Positions 50,633 to 60,150 of a stretch of DNA of 64,000 nucleotides are shown here, in pieces. The translations under genes were made by a program, and so were the position numbers. The first letter of the stretch is position 1. Each line of letters starts with the position of its first letter. Under the pieces are notes generated by a model. It had not been told where the DNA came from. It made no database searches and worked only from the letters and a program-made list of their open reading frames with translations. Source of the DNA: Hemerocallis citrina (lineage: Eukaryota > Streptophyta > Magnoliopsida > Asparagales > Asphodelaceae); the NCBI GenBank assembly GCA_017893485.1, contig CM030362.1:37604984-37668983 (forward strand). Direction: 5' to 3'.

Positions 50633-52340
50633 TTATTTTATTTTTTTTGAGAAAAAGGTGACCGCGTCACCGCTTCATTAATAAAATATTAACGAAACAA
50701 GTATTACAAAAAAAATAACCTCTATCTGTTCCTAGAACAGAACCACAGAGAACAATAACACAGTTAAGCGTACAACATTAACTAGTCCCTCTCCTAGCTA
50801 AACTAATAGACGCTACCACCTGTACTCTGTTCTCTCCCTTATCAGCTGTGCCGCATGCAGATTTCTATTGAGCAATCAGATACCGACTCATCGAGCACCA
50901 ACCATAGTGACGACTTGCCCATGCACCTTCAGACGATGTCTAACTTGAACACCACTCCAGCAACGACTTCTCTACCCCATTCGGTGACACCTAATCAGAA
51001 CAACATACCGGAAACAACTTGCCCAGTCACAATTCTGTTAACGACTTGCCACTCCGTCTATTCAGTGACGACTTGCCACTTCTCTAGTCTGAAATGCTCA
51101 GCTCCTTCACCACCATAGTGGCCGATGTTCCGTTCGCATCGTCGCTGATGGCTAGCCCGAACACCGTCTATGTGACGACTTGACCACCAGCAGACCTGCA
51201 ACGACTCACATCACTCTCACCACAGTGACAACCTCACTCAACCTCCCAAACTAGCGACGACTCGCACATCAACCATATCGGCGCCAGCTTGCACATCTAT
51301 CACAACTGTCACAGCTCGTACATCATCCACCATATCGACGACTCGCATATCATCCCAATGATGTTGACAAAATCGGACACCGCATCGGTGAGAATTAGTA
51401 ACATCACCATCGATCATTCAATGAAGGACAAAATAAAACAACTCAACCTGACCTCTTACTCTCGATCAAGAGCCCAGATGAAAGCCCCCGCACACGCTCA
51501 TCACCTCCCAAAAGTAATCTGAGTTTCAAAACTCTAAATTGAAATTCAAACTCCATCAAAAAACTCTCCACCCAGAAACTCCCTCCATCTATCCCCACGC
51601 GACCTCCAGGACAACAAACCCAACCACCGTCTCTTGCTGGCAAACTAACTCCAGCATAACGGGGAACAAACTCCACCCGCTGACTTTGGCGTTTACATCA
51701 ACACAAACCCCAACTACTACGCCGACTACACCAACCCTGGAGACTGAAATCATGGCTGCAGAACATCATAATCGGCTCCAAAAGTGTGGACATGGTGGTG
51801 GTGGCGAAGGAACCGTTAGGCAAAGGACACAACCAACCCAGCCCTCACTAAATTACCTCCCGCTGCTAACTCTGTCAAGATCATAGCATCATCAATCCAC
51901 CTCCATCTCTAAGTGTGAGCCCCATCTCCACACTGCCACAATCGGAACCCAGACCAACGCTAGGATTCGTCCGCCTGGCACGCCGAGGAGCGACATGGCT
52001 AGAGCACGACGTGGCTGGAGCGGCACCAGGCACGATGTGACTGGAGCGGCGCGTCGCTCGACAGGGACGCTCGAGGAAGGGGACTTGGCTCCGAAGCCGG
52101 CCAGCGACGGGAGGGGGCTTATAGCGATGGATCGCTACGGGTTGGGTGGGGTGGGGGGGCAACGCCGTCGAAGAACCAGCGTGGGGGGGAGAACGAGTGG
52201 AGAGGAGGGACGACGGGGCGGCGGCGACGGGCCCTAGCCGCCGCCCCAGACTATTCTCAGATCTAGGGTCTGCTTTTAGGGGATTTGGGGGTTAGTTTCT
52301 CTCTCTAGACTTTTCTAGAGAGAGAAACTCTTTTTTATCT
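50633..52340 (-). mobile_element. L1-type insertion with 5' leader but no reverse transcriptase
   Basis: It is flanked by the perfect 16-bp TSD attgttttgcattatt (50617-50632 and 52341-52356). On the minus strand it opens with the palindromic leader of plant L1s (ctctctagaaaagtctagag, about 52325-52300) and a GC-rich leader. It ends with 'cattaatgaagcggtgacgc' and an A-rich tail. At 1.7 kb it has no ORF2 domains. Its middle (50880-51330, plus strand) repeats cgacttgcc/cgactcgca words. It looks like a non-autonomous or internally deleted L1. Open frames within it have no recognised domain. Confidence 0.8.
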
Positions 52341-52357
52341 ATTGTTTTGCATTATTG

Positions 52358-52763
52358 TGTCAGAGATTTGGATTTCGGCCAGCTACAGATCTCGCCATTA
52401 ATGGAGAAGAAGGGGGTTAGGGATTGAGAGGGATAGAAGAGATCTGAGATTTGAGCAGAAGAAGATGAAGAAGAAGGGGATCTGAGAACTTTCTATTACT
52501 TGAATCCAAGAAATGGAATACAATGTCCTTATATAGCAGGAAGAGAGTTTGTTACAACAACTCAGCTACGTGCGATACGCACCCCTCTTCCCGCCCTATT
52601 ACAGTTTAAAAACACGTGCTCTCTATGTAAACTCCTGATACAATTGAAACTATCTGCTGATCACCATCTGCTTCCTTCTTCAGTAAACTATAGTTCCCCA
52701 ATGGCTTCGGCGACTACTCCGGTGATGGTTGGAACTCCGGTGGCAGCTCCGGCGTCCCTAACA
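52358..52763 (-). repeat. 3' LTR of the gene-capturing element
   Basis: 406 bp, almost identical to the 5' LTR. 'tccttatatagcagg' near 52530 reads as a TATA-type promoter word on the opposite strand (tatataagg). The long chimeric frame ends inside this LTR at 52688. Confidence 0.92.
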
Positions 52764-55615
52764 ACTCCACCACCCTTAAAAATGAGCATGTCCCCAAGCT
52801 CACACTTAGGAAATTCCTCTTCCAGCTCCTCTTTCTTCTCTTCTACCTTAGCAGAAGCCGCAGGTGCGGTTGCAGATTTGGCTGCGACAGGAGCTGCAGC
52901 AACAGCAAATTTGCTTGGGTCCTTCAGATACTCCTTCACCTTCTCTGCCTGCAGGAAGGTATACTCAGTGGCAACAGCAACTGCAAGGACATTTTTGTAG
53001 GCATTGATGAACATATGAGGTGCTGCTGCCAGAGTTGGGTATGAGAGAGCCAACGACAGAGAAGCCACCCTTGAGACACCAGCGGCAAACTTCTCAATAA
53101 GGTCATCCTCTGTGAGGTCAAGCACCTCGGGGCTGAAGACTGACCCAATGTCATAGACATTCACGACTACAAGCCTGTATGAAATAGGCCTAATCCCAAG
53201 CTTAGCAAGAAGAGCAGCTTCAGAAGAACCCACCTTATCACCCTTCTTCAAGCATAGACCATAGTATCTCAGGGAGAGAGGACTGAGCCGAGCAGCCGTG
53301 TACAACTCAGGGTTGGATGTATTCAATAAGGATGTATTAACTGTGGCAATGTAATTAGCAATGGAATTGTCCATAAACGTTCCTGTACTGCTGGAAGCCC
53401 ATTTCATGTTACTATCAGTAAAAAATGTTGATGCTCCATATGCCGACGAGTCATCTTCATATTCATTGCCATCAACAAATACCTTGGAACCACCACAATT
53501 TATGAACAAGTTGTAATTTTTTGGTTTTCCTGAACATGGATAGTTGTTCTGTAAGCATGTTGCTATCGAGTTGCTAGCTATGGAAGGATAACTGGAAACA
53601 AAATTCGCATTCCCTATCTGATGTCGAACATGTTCTCCACACCCATCGAACTCTGCCTCAGTCAAACTCTGTTCCCACGGCTGCTCACTCCGAAACCTCT
53701 TCTCTTGGTGCCCATGCTCAACCCCATTTATCTGCTCATCCATCTCATCAATACCCCTCTTTTGTTCACTCCCAACCCCAAGTCTGTGAATGCATCTATC
53801 TGACAGATCAAGCGTGACTATGTCCTTCAACAATTTGGTAGCATCACTGAGAATTTCTCGTTTAATATCACTGCCATCTTTTAACAAAACCAGATTCTTA
53901 CTCAACCAGACTGCTTTTAATATTGAGCTTTTCGCGATTTCTTGCACGACTTTTTCGGCATCCTGAAGCTTGTTTTCGTATAGATTGAGTGCTACTATAT
54001 TCGGCAATTTACTAGCCAAATCTAAAGAGCAAAGCATTACATCATCTTTCCCACGGTTCTCCAGCTCCAACCAAATTGCAGTACTCATGCCTCCTTCCTT
54101 CATTTTATTTACTTCCCTCCGCAATAATTCCCGAATTTTCCTTTTGATCAATGTCAGGCTGCGCCTATGATCAAGTCCCTTTCCGCCAACTAAAGTTACC
54201 CTCTCAATATCTTCCAATGCAACCAACCACCTCCTCAAAAACAAAACTCTTTCATGCCATGTACAAGTCAAATGTGCTAGTTTAACTTGATAGTGTTCAT
54301 CTCCAAGCAAAATAGTGACTGTCTTCACACTACCAGGATCAATTGCATCTTCTATGAGCTCACACTTATTATTCTCCAACACACATGAACCCAACTTCAA
54401 GAGCTGCCATAAATTCGATTCAACAACCTTTTCAGACATAGGTGAGGGCCATCCATCGAGCACTATCTTATCACTGCCAACTATATTTGCATCTTTTGCT
54501 TTCTCCATAAGGTAGTATCTGCGCTTAAGAATCCTTGTCTGAGGAGAGAAGTCATCAAACAATTTGTGTTCTTTTGCATCATACCTAACTATACTGTAGG
54601 TATTGAATGTCAATACCACATTTGCAAATGCAGGATCATCAGCACCAATCCAGAATAACAAGTAGTCCTCCACCTTGTGGCCTGCTGGTATAATCCATGA
54701 CAATCCTCCAATGCTATATCTGGTATTAAACTCCATGTCAGTGCACTGGCTGGAATCAGGAGCGATCTTTATGTCACCATTTTCATCGCTGATACTAACA
54801 CTAGCATTAGACTGGAATTGCTCTTTTCCACTTTTATCCACTGAGGGGTTCATAATTGAAGAAGCAGCCTGTGCATAGTGAATTGAATCACTGGAGCTGT
54901 TCAACTGCACTTTGTCATGAACCGCAAATTTGATACTATCCAGTGAATGTGCATATTCCAGTCCAAAGAGTACCAAAACCGGCTTCTCCTCCTTTTCTTG
55001 TTTATGCATTTCAACAAACACCTTGGATGTCTCATCACTAATATAATCTTCAACTTCAAGATTCAACAAATTATTACCAACTACCCCATCTCTATTCTTT
55101 CCAACAGTAGCAACAACATCACTCACTCTCACTTCATCTACAACAGTAGATTCGTCAAAATCTTCCAACTCAGTAGAGTCAAATTGATCTATCAATTCCT
55201 CTAAGAACATGGACCAAGAAATTTCATGGATTCGTGGTTTGATGTGCCTATGAAACCATTGTGATGCTCTCCCTCTTAGATGTAGCGTAGCACAGTTCAA
55301 TTTTTGAGACTCGGAAATCTCATGAACGCCAGGAATCTCATAAAAATCAAAACATTTCTCTATTTCACAAATCCATTCCCTTGGATCACCTTCTTTAAAA
55401 ACGGAAAATTTTGGAAACTTCAGCTTAACTGGAGTTCCTTTCAAACTAGTAGAGATGAGATTAGGGTTAGTTACCTCCTTGATCTGGATTTGGGGATGAC
55501 CGATCGGGTACAAAGAAACATTGAGCTGTTGGGAATAGGGCTGCTGTAACTTCAGTATCATCGCATCTATTCTTGACAACGCTGCCTCAAACTTCCCTTC
55601 CATTTTGATCGACAT
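52688..55615 (-). CDS. Chimeric Gag-host fusion ORF (Gag + DPH2 + TTLL12-like + malectin RLK + P0)
   Basis: The first ATG of the long frame is at 55615, giving 975 codons. The same frame is open upstream to the PBS without an ATG. Numbering from position 55681, Gag spans about residues 23-185 ([30 protein letters not shown]). DPH2 spans about 206-402 ([53 protein letters not shown]). Residues 403-550 are unassigned. A TTLL12-like LRR part spans about 551-633 ([26 protein letters not shown]). Residues 634-705 are unassigned. A malectin-like RLK ectodomain spans about 706-815 ([35 protein letters not shown]). Ribosomal P0 spans about 816-956 ([34 protein letters not shown]). The tail runs through the polypurine tract into the LTR. 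Whether protein is made is unknown. Confidence 0.85.
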   Translation of the reverse strand: MSIKMEGKFEAALSRIDAMILKLQQPYSQQLNVSLYPIGHPQIQIKEVTNPNLISTSLKGTPVKLKFPKFSVFKEGDPREWICEIEKCFDFYEIPGVHEISESQKLNCATLHLRGRASQWFHRHIKPRIHEISWSMFLEELIDQFDSTELEDFDESTVVDEVRVSDVVATVGKNRDGVVGNNLLNLEVEDYISDETSKVFVEMHKQEKEEKPVLVLFGLEYAHSLDSIKFAVHDKVQLNSSSDSIHYAQAASSIMNPSVDKSGKEQFQSNASVSISDENGDIKIAPDSSQCTDMEFNTRYSIGGLSWIIPAGHKVEDYLLFWIGADDPAFANVVLTFNTYSIVRYDAKEHKLFDDFSPQTRILKRRYYLMEKAKDANIVGSDKIVLDGWPSPMSEKVVESNLWQLLKLGSCVLENNKCELIEDAIDPGSVKTVTILLGDEHYQVKLAHLTCTWHERVLFLRRWLVALEDIERVTLVGGKGLDHRRSLTLIKRKIRELLRREVNKMKEGGMSTAIWLELENRGKDDVMLCSLDLASKLPNIVALNLYENKLQDAEKVVQEIAKSSILKAVWLSKNLVLLKDGSDIKREILSDATKLLKDIVTLDLSDRCIHRLGVGSEQKRGIDEMDEQINGVEHGHQEKRFRSEQPWEQSLTEAEFDGCGEHVRHQIGNANFVSSYPSIASNSIATCLQNNYPCSGKPKNYNLFINCGGSKVFVDGNEYEDDSSAYGASTFFTDSNMKWASSSTGTFMDNSIANYIATVNTSLLNTSNPELYTAARLSPLSLRYYGLCLKKGDKVGSSEAALLAKLGIRPISYRLVVVNVYDIGSVFSPEVLDLTEDDLIEKFAAGVSRVASLSLALSYPTLAAAPHMFINAYKNVLAVAVATEYTFLQAEKVKEYLKDPSKFAVAAAPVAAKSATAPAASAKVEEKKEELEEEFPKCELGDMLIFKGGGVVRDAGAATGVPTITGVVAEAIGEL
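52764..52786 (-). promoter_or_regulatory. Polypurine tract of the gene-capturing element
   Basis: On the minus strand a purine-rich stretch (aagggtggtggagt) directly precedes the TG of the 3' LTR and would prime plus-strand synthesis. The inverted mini-element has the matching tract aaggggggtggagt at 57895-57909. Confidence 0.85.
52814..53236 (-). pseudogene. Captured C-terminal part of ribosomal protein P0
   Basis: It starts [17 protein letters not shown] and continues through [35 protein letters not shown] and [11 protein letters not shown] to an alanine-rich and EEKKEE acidic hinge. This is the second half of 60S acidic stalk protein P0. The normal C-terminal tail (…DMGFSLFD-type) is absent and is replaced by element sequence. 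The similarity to the family is very high by eye, so the capture is recent or the source is strongly conserved. Confidence 0.95.
53237..53566 (-). pseudogene. Captured malectin-like ectodomain of an LRR receptor kinase
   Basis: It contains [20 protein letters not shown], a following [16 protein letters not shown] and [20 protein letters not shown]. This is the start of the malectin domain in plant LRR-VIII-2 type receptor kinases. No kinase or transmembrane segment was captured. Confidence 0.88.
53783..54031 (-). pseudogene. Captured LRR segment, TTLL12-like
   Basis: The segment reads [21 protein letters not shown], then LKAVWLSKN, then [13 protein letters not shown]. This resembles the leucine-rich-repeat part of the plant tubulin-tyrosine-ligase-like protein 12 family. 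The resemblance is from memory and is the least certain of the four assigned captures. Another LRR protein is possible. Confidence 0.5.
54476..55066 (-). pseudogene. Captured fragment of DPH2 (diphthamide biosynthesis)
   Basis: The translated segment contains [13 protein letters not shown] and a later block from YSIGGLSW through [12 protein letters not shown] and [15 protein letters not shown] to [16 protein letters not shown]. These are conserved in plant 2-(3-amino-3-carboxypropyl)histidine synthase subunit 2. No intron-like breaks are seen, consistent with capture from spliced RNA (inference). The catalytic enzyme would need the rest of the protein and its iron-sulfur region, so this piece alone should not be active. 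Confidence 0.75.
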
Positions 55616-55667
55616 TGCTTGGATCTTCTTCCTCACGTTCGACAAGAGTTTGACTACGGTGAGGGAC

Positions 55668-55680
55668 GACTCTGATACCA
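55668..55680 (-). promoter_or_regulatory. Primer binding site of the gene-capturing element
   Basis: tggtatcagagtc on the minus strand starts 2 bases after the 5' LTR end and is complementary to tRNA-Met. The long ORF reads through this site. Confidence 0.88.
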
Positions 55681-56268
55681 CTTGTCAGAGATTTGGATTC
55701 CGGCCAGCTACAGATCTCGCCATTAATGGAGAAGAAGGGGGTTAGGGATTGAGAGGGATAGAAGAGATCTGAGATTTGAGCAGAAGAAGATGAAGAAGAA
55801 GGGGATCTGAGAACTTTCTATTACTTGAATCCAAGAAATGGAATACAATGTCCTTATATAGCAGGAAGAGAGTTTGTTACAACAACTCAGCTACGTGCGA
55901 TACGCACCCCTCTTCCCACCCTATTACAGTTTAAAAACACGTGCTCTCTATGTAAACTCCTGATACAATTGAAACTATCTGCTGATCACCATCTGCTTCC
56001 TTCTTCAGTAAACTATAGTTCCCCAATGGCTTCGGCGACTACTCCGGTGATGGTTGGAACTCCGGTGGCAGCTCCGGCGTCCCTAACATATTGTCTGTGA
56101 AATAAATGCAAATTGATTAAAGTTAGTAACGGTGTCACTATCATACCTTTTCTTCGTAGCAAGGTACAATACCTCCACCCTAATGTACGCAAACAATTGG
56201 AAAGCCTCAATGTCACAAACTTTGCATAGATACTGTTTACCGAGTCGAGAAAAAGTCGTGTTTCTTTC

Positions 56269-57231
56269 TTTTGTAGAATCTATCACAACCCGTAGTGTTA
56301 ATAGCGAGACACACTCTACAAGCAACAAAAACTATCCAAGAACTAGATGAACCAAGAACAAGCCACCACAATAATCGCAAAATCTTATAAGAAAATAATA
56401 ATATGCAGAGATAACCAATACTTCTTATTTCCCAGAAAATACAAAGATTACAGAGAGATTACAACTCTCAATCTATCTCTCACCTTGAAACATTCGGCAC
56501 ATACCCCTCTTGAAGTTGAACAATGATAACAACTCACCTTGATCAACACTTAATAATCCTAGAGTTCACATCTACTGTTATATATATAGTCATCAAGTAA
56601 ACCCTGAAAGATAAACACAAATACAGCTTATTGGACCTTAGACCCGAAAGCCCAAATAACATATAACTGTTGTCAGGGCCGGCCCAAGGGTAAAGCAAAC
56701 CAATCTAGGGCTTTAGGCCTAAAAAAATAAAAAAAAATATCTAAAGAATAAAGGCCTCATCACATACAAAAAAGTCCGAAATAGGCCTCCTCACATACCA
56801 AAAAATCCGAAATTGATTACAATAATATAATAAATAATTTTACATCTCAAAAAGCCGGAAAGATAACATTTAAATAAAAATATATTTATTTTAACAAAAT
56901 ATTATTATAAGCTTTTAAAAAGCCTCATTTCGGAGTTCGCTTTAGGCCTTAATAAGTGTTGGGCTGGCCCTGACTGTTGTCGGTCGACTGCACTTGGTCT
57001 CGCCAACACCCGAAGCGTAATCGGTCGACTGTCCCGCTCTCTGTTGAACCTTGTACTCTCGAAAAACAGCCTAGCTGCGGTCAAGTGGTCGGTCGACCGC
57101 ACCCCAGGACAGTCGACCACAACCTCCAACTGCCCTTCTTCTAGCTGCTGTTGTATTCTCTTGTTGTCTTCGTCTTCTCCAACTTTAAGAACTCTTCGTG
57201 CCTACATGTATTGGAGACCATAATCTGAACA
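56269..57231 (-). mobile_element. Copia-type solo LTR, interrupted by a hAT MITE
   Basis: It begins ttttgtagaatc (the second base has mutated from G) and ends taatctgaaca, with the TSD CTTTC (56264-56268 and 57232-57236). Without the MITE and one TSD copy it is about 656 bp. It is a close relative of the LTR at 61459-62145 in opposite orientation; both have gtagaatct…, 'cagggtttactt' and the cggtcgac words. The minus-strand open frame 56905-57129 is incidental. Confidence 0.85.
56674..56972. mobile_element. hAT MITE nested in the Copia solo LTR
   Basis: Ends are CAGGGCCGGCCC and GGGCTGGCCCTG, an inverted pair with one mismatch. A perfect 8-bp TSD, actgttgt, flanks it (56666-56673 and 56973-56980). 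It is 299 bp, AT-rich inside and without coding capacity. It carries 'aggcct' words at both sides of the core. Confidence 0.93.
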
Positions 57232-58371
57232 CTTTCGTCCCTCTTTTGGCTTTGAGATAAAATTGTATGCATTTTACATGAGCACAATTCAAATGTTTAG
57301 GGTTTGGGAACTTAACCATAAACAAAGGCAAACGCAGCAGCCAACAAAGGAATCTACTTTTGCTGAAGTTTCTGCAACTCGTTGGATGTTCCAGAACAAA
57401 AACAACTGTCAGAAGAACTGTCAGGGTCTTCGATTCTGACCAGCTACAACTTAGCCATTAATGAAGAGTTGAGAAGAAGTTAGGATGATTTGGAGATTGA
57501 GAAGAGGGTTTTGAGAGGAAGAAGATGATATTTTCTTTATTGATTTTCCCCAATCAACATTACAGCCATTTTATGGGCGGTTAGAGAGGAGTGAGATATT
57601 TTCAGCCACTCCAATCTCCCGCCACTTTCTATTACAAAGAAGTGTGCTATAAGCACGTAAAAAAAAAAGAAAAACAGAGCATTATACTCAAACTGATTCA
57701 TCTCAGCACCTACAACTCTCAGCAGCCTTTCAGAGCATTTCAGATACTACTGTAGCAATCTGATACCATCTGATACACTTCGGATACATTCCCTGTAGCA
57801 CCTTGATACCACTTCAGCCCATTTATTCTTCATTAGCAACTAAACTCTTCCTCCATGAACAACACTCAGCAATGGTTTCACTGCATCCCTGACAACTCCA
57901 CCCCCCTTAAAAATGAGCTTGAGTGCTGTTCATGGAGGAAGAGTTTAGTTGCTAATGAAGAATAAATGGGCTGAAGTGGTATCAAGGTGCTACAGGGAAT
58001 GTATCCGAAGTGTATCAGATGGTATCAGATTGCTACAGTAGTATCTGAAATGCTCTGAAAGGCTGCTGAGAGTTGTAGGTGCTGAGATGAATCAGTTTGA
58101 GTATAATGCTCTGTTTTTCTTTTTTTTTTACGTGCTTATAGCACACTTCTTTGTAATAGAAAGTGGCGGGAGATTGGAGTGGCTGAAAATATCTCACTCC
58201 TCTCTAACCGCCTATAAAATGGCTGTAATGTTGATTGGGGAAAATCAATAAAGAAAATATCATCTTCTTCCTCTCAAAACCCTCTTCTCAATCTCCAAAT
58301 CTTCCTCACTTCTTCTCAACTCTTCATTAATGGCTAAGTTGTAGCTGGTCAGAATCGAAGACCCTGACAAT

Positions 58372-58384
58372 TGGTATCAGAGCT
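58372..58384 (+). promoter_or_regulatory. Primer binding site in the inverted segment
   Basis: tggtatcagagct follows the LTR end (…ccctgaca) by 2 bases, in plus orientation because of the internal inversion. Confidence 0.85.
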
Positions 58385-58400
58385 AACCTTCACCGGAAGC

Positions 58401-58605
58401 ATGTCGACGGTGAGGATGGGAATCCGATCCTTGACTAAGGGGGTGCGAGCGATGAATCTGCGATCGAAGTTGATGGAGAAGCAACTCAATTCGCTCCAGG
58501 AAAAATTTGAGGCGTCGGCGACCAGATTGGAAGAGAGACTTGAGGCAATGCTAACAAGAATGGAGGTGATGTTCTCAGTGCAGCAACCATCTTCTCATCA
58601 AAGTC
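58401..58605 (+). pseudogene. Gag N-terminal fragment in the mini-element
   Basis: ATG at 58401 begins MSTVRMGIRSLTKGV, followed by a charged, probably coiled-coil stretch (LQEKFEASATRLEERLEAML). The Gag of the element at 52358 starts in a similar style ([20 protein letters not shown]). The frame runs into the inverted LTR edge and ends at 58670. Confidence 0.7.
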
Positions 58606-58637
58606 AGCAATGGTTTCACTGCATCCCTGACAAGAAC

Positions 58638-59578
58638 AGAAGAGTTGAGGAGGATGGAAATAGCAAATAAAAGTGCCCGTTCATAGTATATAGGTCTTCC
58701 GAGAAAAACTGATACAAGATTATATGAGATCTGTTATAAGGCTTACAAATTAAATAGCTAAATAAAGCAAGAGTCTCCGACAGAAGAGGAAATACAAAGG
58801 CATGCAAGCTTCAACCAATCATATTTGAAGAACTTTAAGATTACGTAGTTCATTACCAACTTATAGCAACTTTGAGGCAACTATTCTCATTTTTTATAAA
58901 ATACACCAACATTTGATTGTGACAACCAACATGATATAAGCTCATTGAATTTAGGTTACACACATGGTCAAGTAGTTTTGAAGTTGAAAGCAACAAGAAG
59001 AGTGATTGATAACAATATCAACTGTCCCAGGATTCTGACATCAGATACATGGAAATGAAGACCACTAGAAACCTATTGATTTCTCTTTCATTACAAGTTA
59101 GAATTCAATTTTACTACAATAGGGAAACAAAATTTACATAAATTGAGCGCAAGGATGACTCGCTGAGCTGGGTACTATTAACTAAAGCTCACAATACTTA
59201 GATCAATATCCCCTACAATAGCTATGGAATAATAATTACCCAATAATTTACAAGGGATGTATGATAAATTGACATCACAAACAGAATGCACTGGCTGATG
59301 GGGGATTCTTTAAGCTGTTTTCAAGTTCTTCCTGTATAGAGGAATCTGTGGTTGAACAAGAAAAATCTCAATTTGCGGACACAGAAAAACCGTGGATGAC
59401 CCTGTCAGCAAATTAAAAAGAAAGGTGTTTAAACAGACCAGAAACTGAAGTACTAGAAAGCCTTGTGATTAGGCTGCAGATAAAATACACCTTAGCTGAA
59501 TCTTCCTGGCTCCAAATCCTCAGGTTCATACTCAAAGTTTGATGAGAAATATAACCTAGCAGAAGTAGTTGTAAGCTT
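58638..59578 (-). other. Downstream / 3' UTR region of the CTR1-like gene
   Basis: Noncoding, AT-rich. The part nearest the kinase stop codon (59579) is probably 3' UTR. No polyadenylation site can be fixed, and no transposon ends were found here. Confidence 0.5.
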
Positions 59579-60113
59579 TCAGGTTATCCTCGGAATATCA
59601 GGGCGTGCTGGCTGATGAGCTGCGGGCTTAATCAGTGGCTGCAATAAATCCATAATGCTTTTAAAAGAAGGTCTTTTCCAAGGATCGCTGCAATTTGGTG
59701 AACAGAAGATTACTAAATTAGGAAAGGAAGTAATGAATTACTTAGCAGGCTAACTGTTAATTACTTACTTGGCCCAACAAGCCTCAATAATAGCAGCCAC
59801 CTGTGGGTTTACATCGTTAGGAATATCAAGCCTTCTACACTTGAAACCAACTGCAGCAACCACCTGAAAGAGAGCAGATCAACATTGTAATGGAATTGCA
59901 AGATCCGCTCTTCCCTTTGTTTTACTCCGTGAACTTTCCTGAGAAGGGTATCAATTTGTTTTACTTAATAGCAATGTCTACTTATTCCTTCCTAAATTAG
60001 TATAGCAATTCCATGTAATAGTATCTCAAGAAGGCATCCTTTGCACACTTGTATTTGAATAACTACCACCATCCACGAAGAAGAGAAGTAACCACAATGT
60101 GTGCACAGAGGAA

Positions 60114-60150
<37 letters not shown>

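Larger units (their letters stand above)
52358..56088 (-). mobile_element. Young gene-capturing non-autonomous LTR retrotransposon
   Basis: LTRs are 52358-52763 (3') and 55683-56088 (5'), each 406 bp, starting TGTTAGGGACG and ending AATCTCTGACA on the minus strand. By eye they differ at two positions (t/c near LTR base 18, g/a near base 236 counted on the plus strand). The TSD is TATTG (52353-52357 and 56089-56093). A tRNA-Met PBS adjoins the 5' LTR and a polypurine tract adjoins the 3' LTR. The 2.9-kb interior holds a gag-like domain followed by parts of at least three, probably four, host genes in one frame. No protease, RT or integrase is present, so movement must have used proteins in trans. 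It inserted within the right-hand TSD of the L1-type element. Confidence 0.93.
57419..58632 (-). mobile_element. Mini LTR retrotransposon with inverted interior, same family as the gene-capturing element
   Basis: It is flanked by the TSD AGAAC (57414-57418 and 58633-58637). A full 476-bp LTR (57419-57894) is in minus orientation. It is followed by a polypurine tract, then an LTR copy in plus orientation lacking its first roughly 26 bases (about 57920-58369), a plus-strand PBS, a gag start, and finally the missing first 29 bases of an LTR in minus orientation (58604-58632). This is exactly what inversion of the segment from LTR base 27 to gag would give. LTR ends (TGTCAG…, ccagctaca, gccattaatg) match the element at 52358. 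Confidence 0.88.

Noticed and set aside
51881..52237. Arginine/glycine-rich frames on both strands
   Set aside because: They fall in the GC-rich 5' leader of the L1-type insertion and resemble no L1 ORF1.
55616..55681. Upstream start of the chimeric frame at the primer binding site
   Set aside because: The frame is open but begins with GTG inside the PBS. The first ATG at 55615 is the more credible start.
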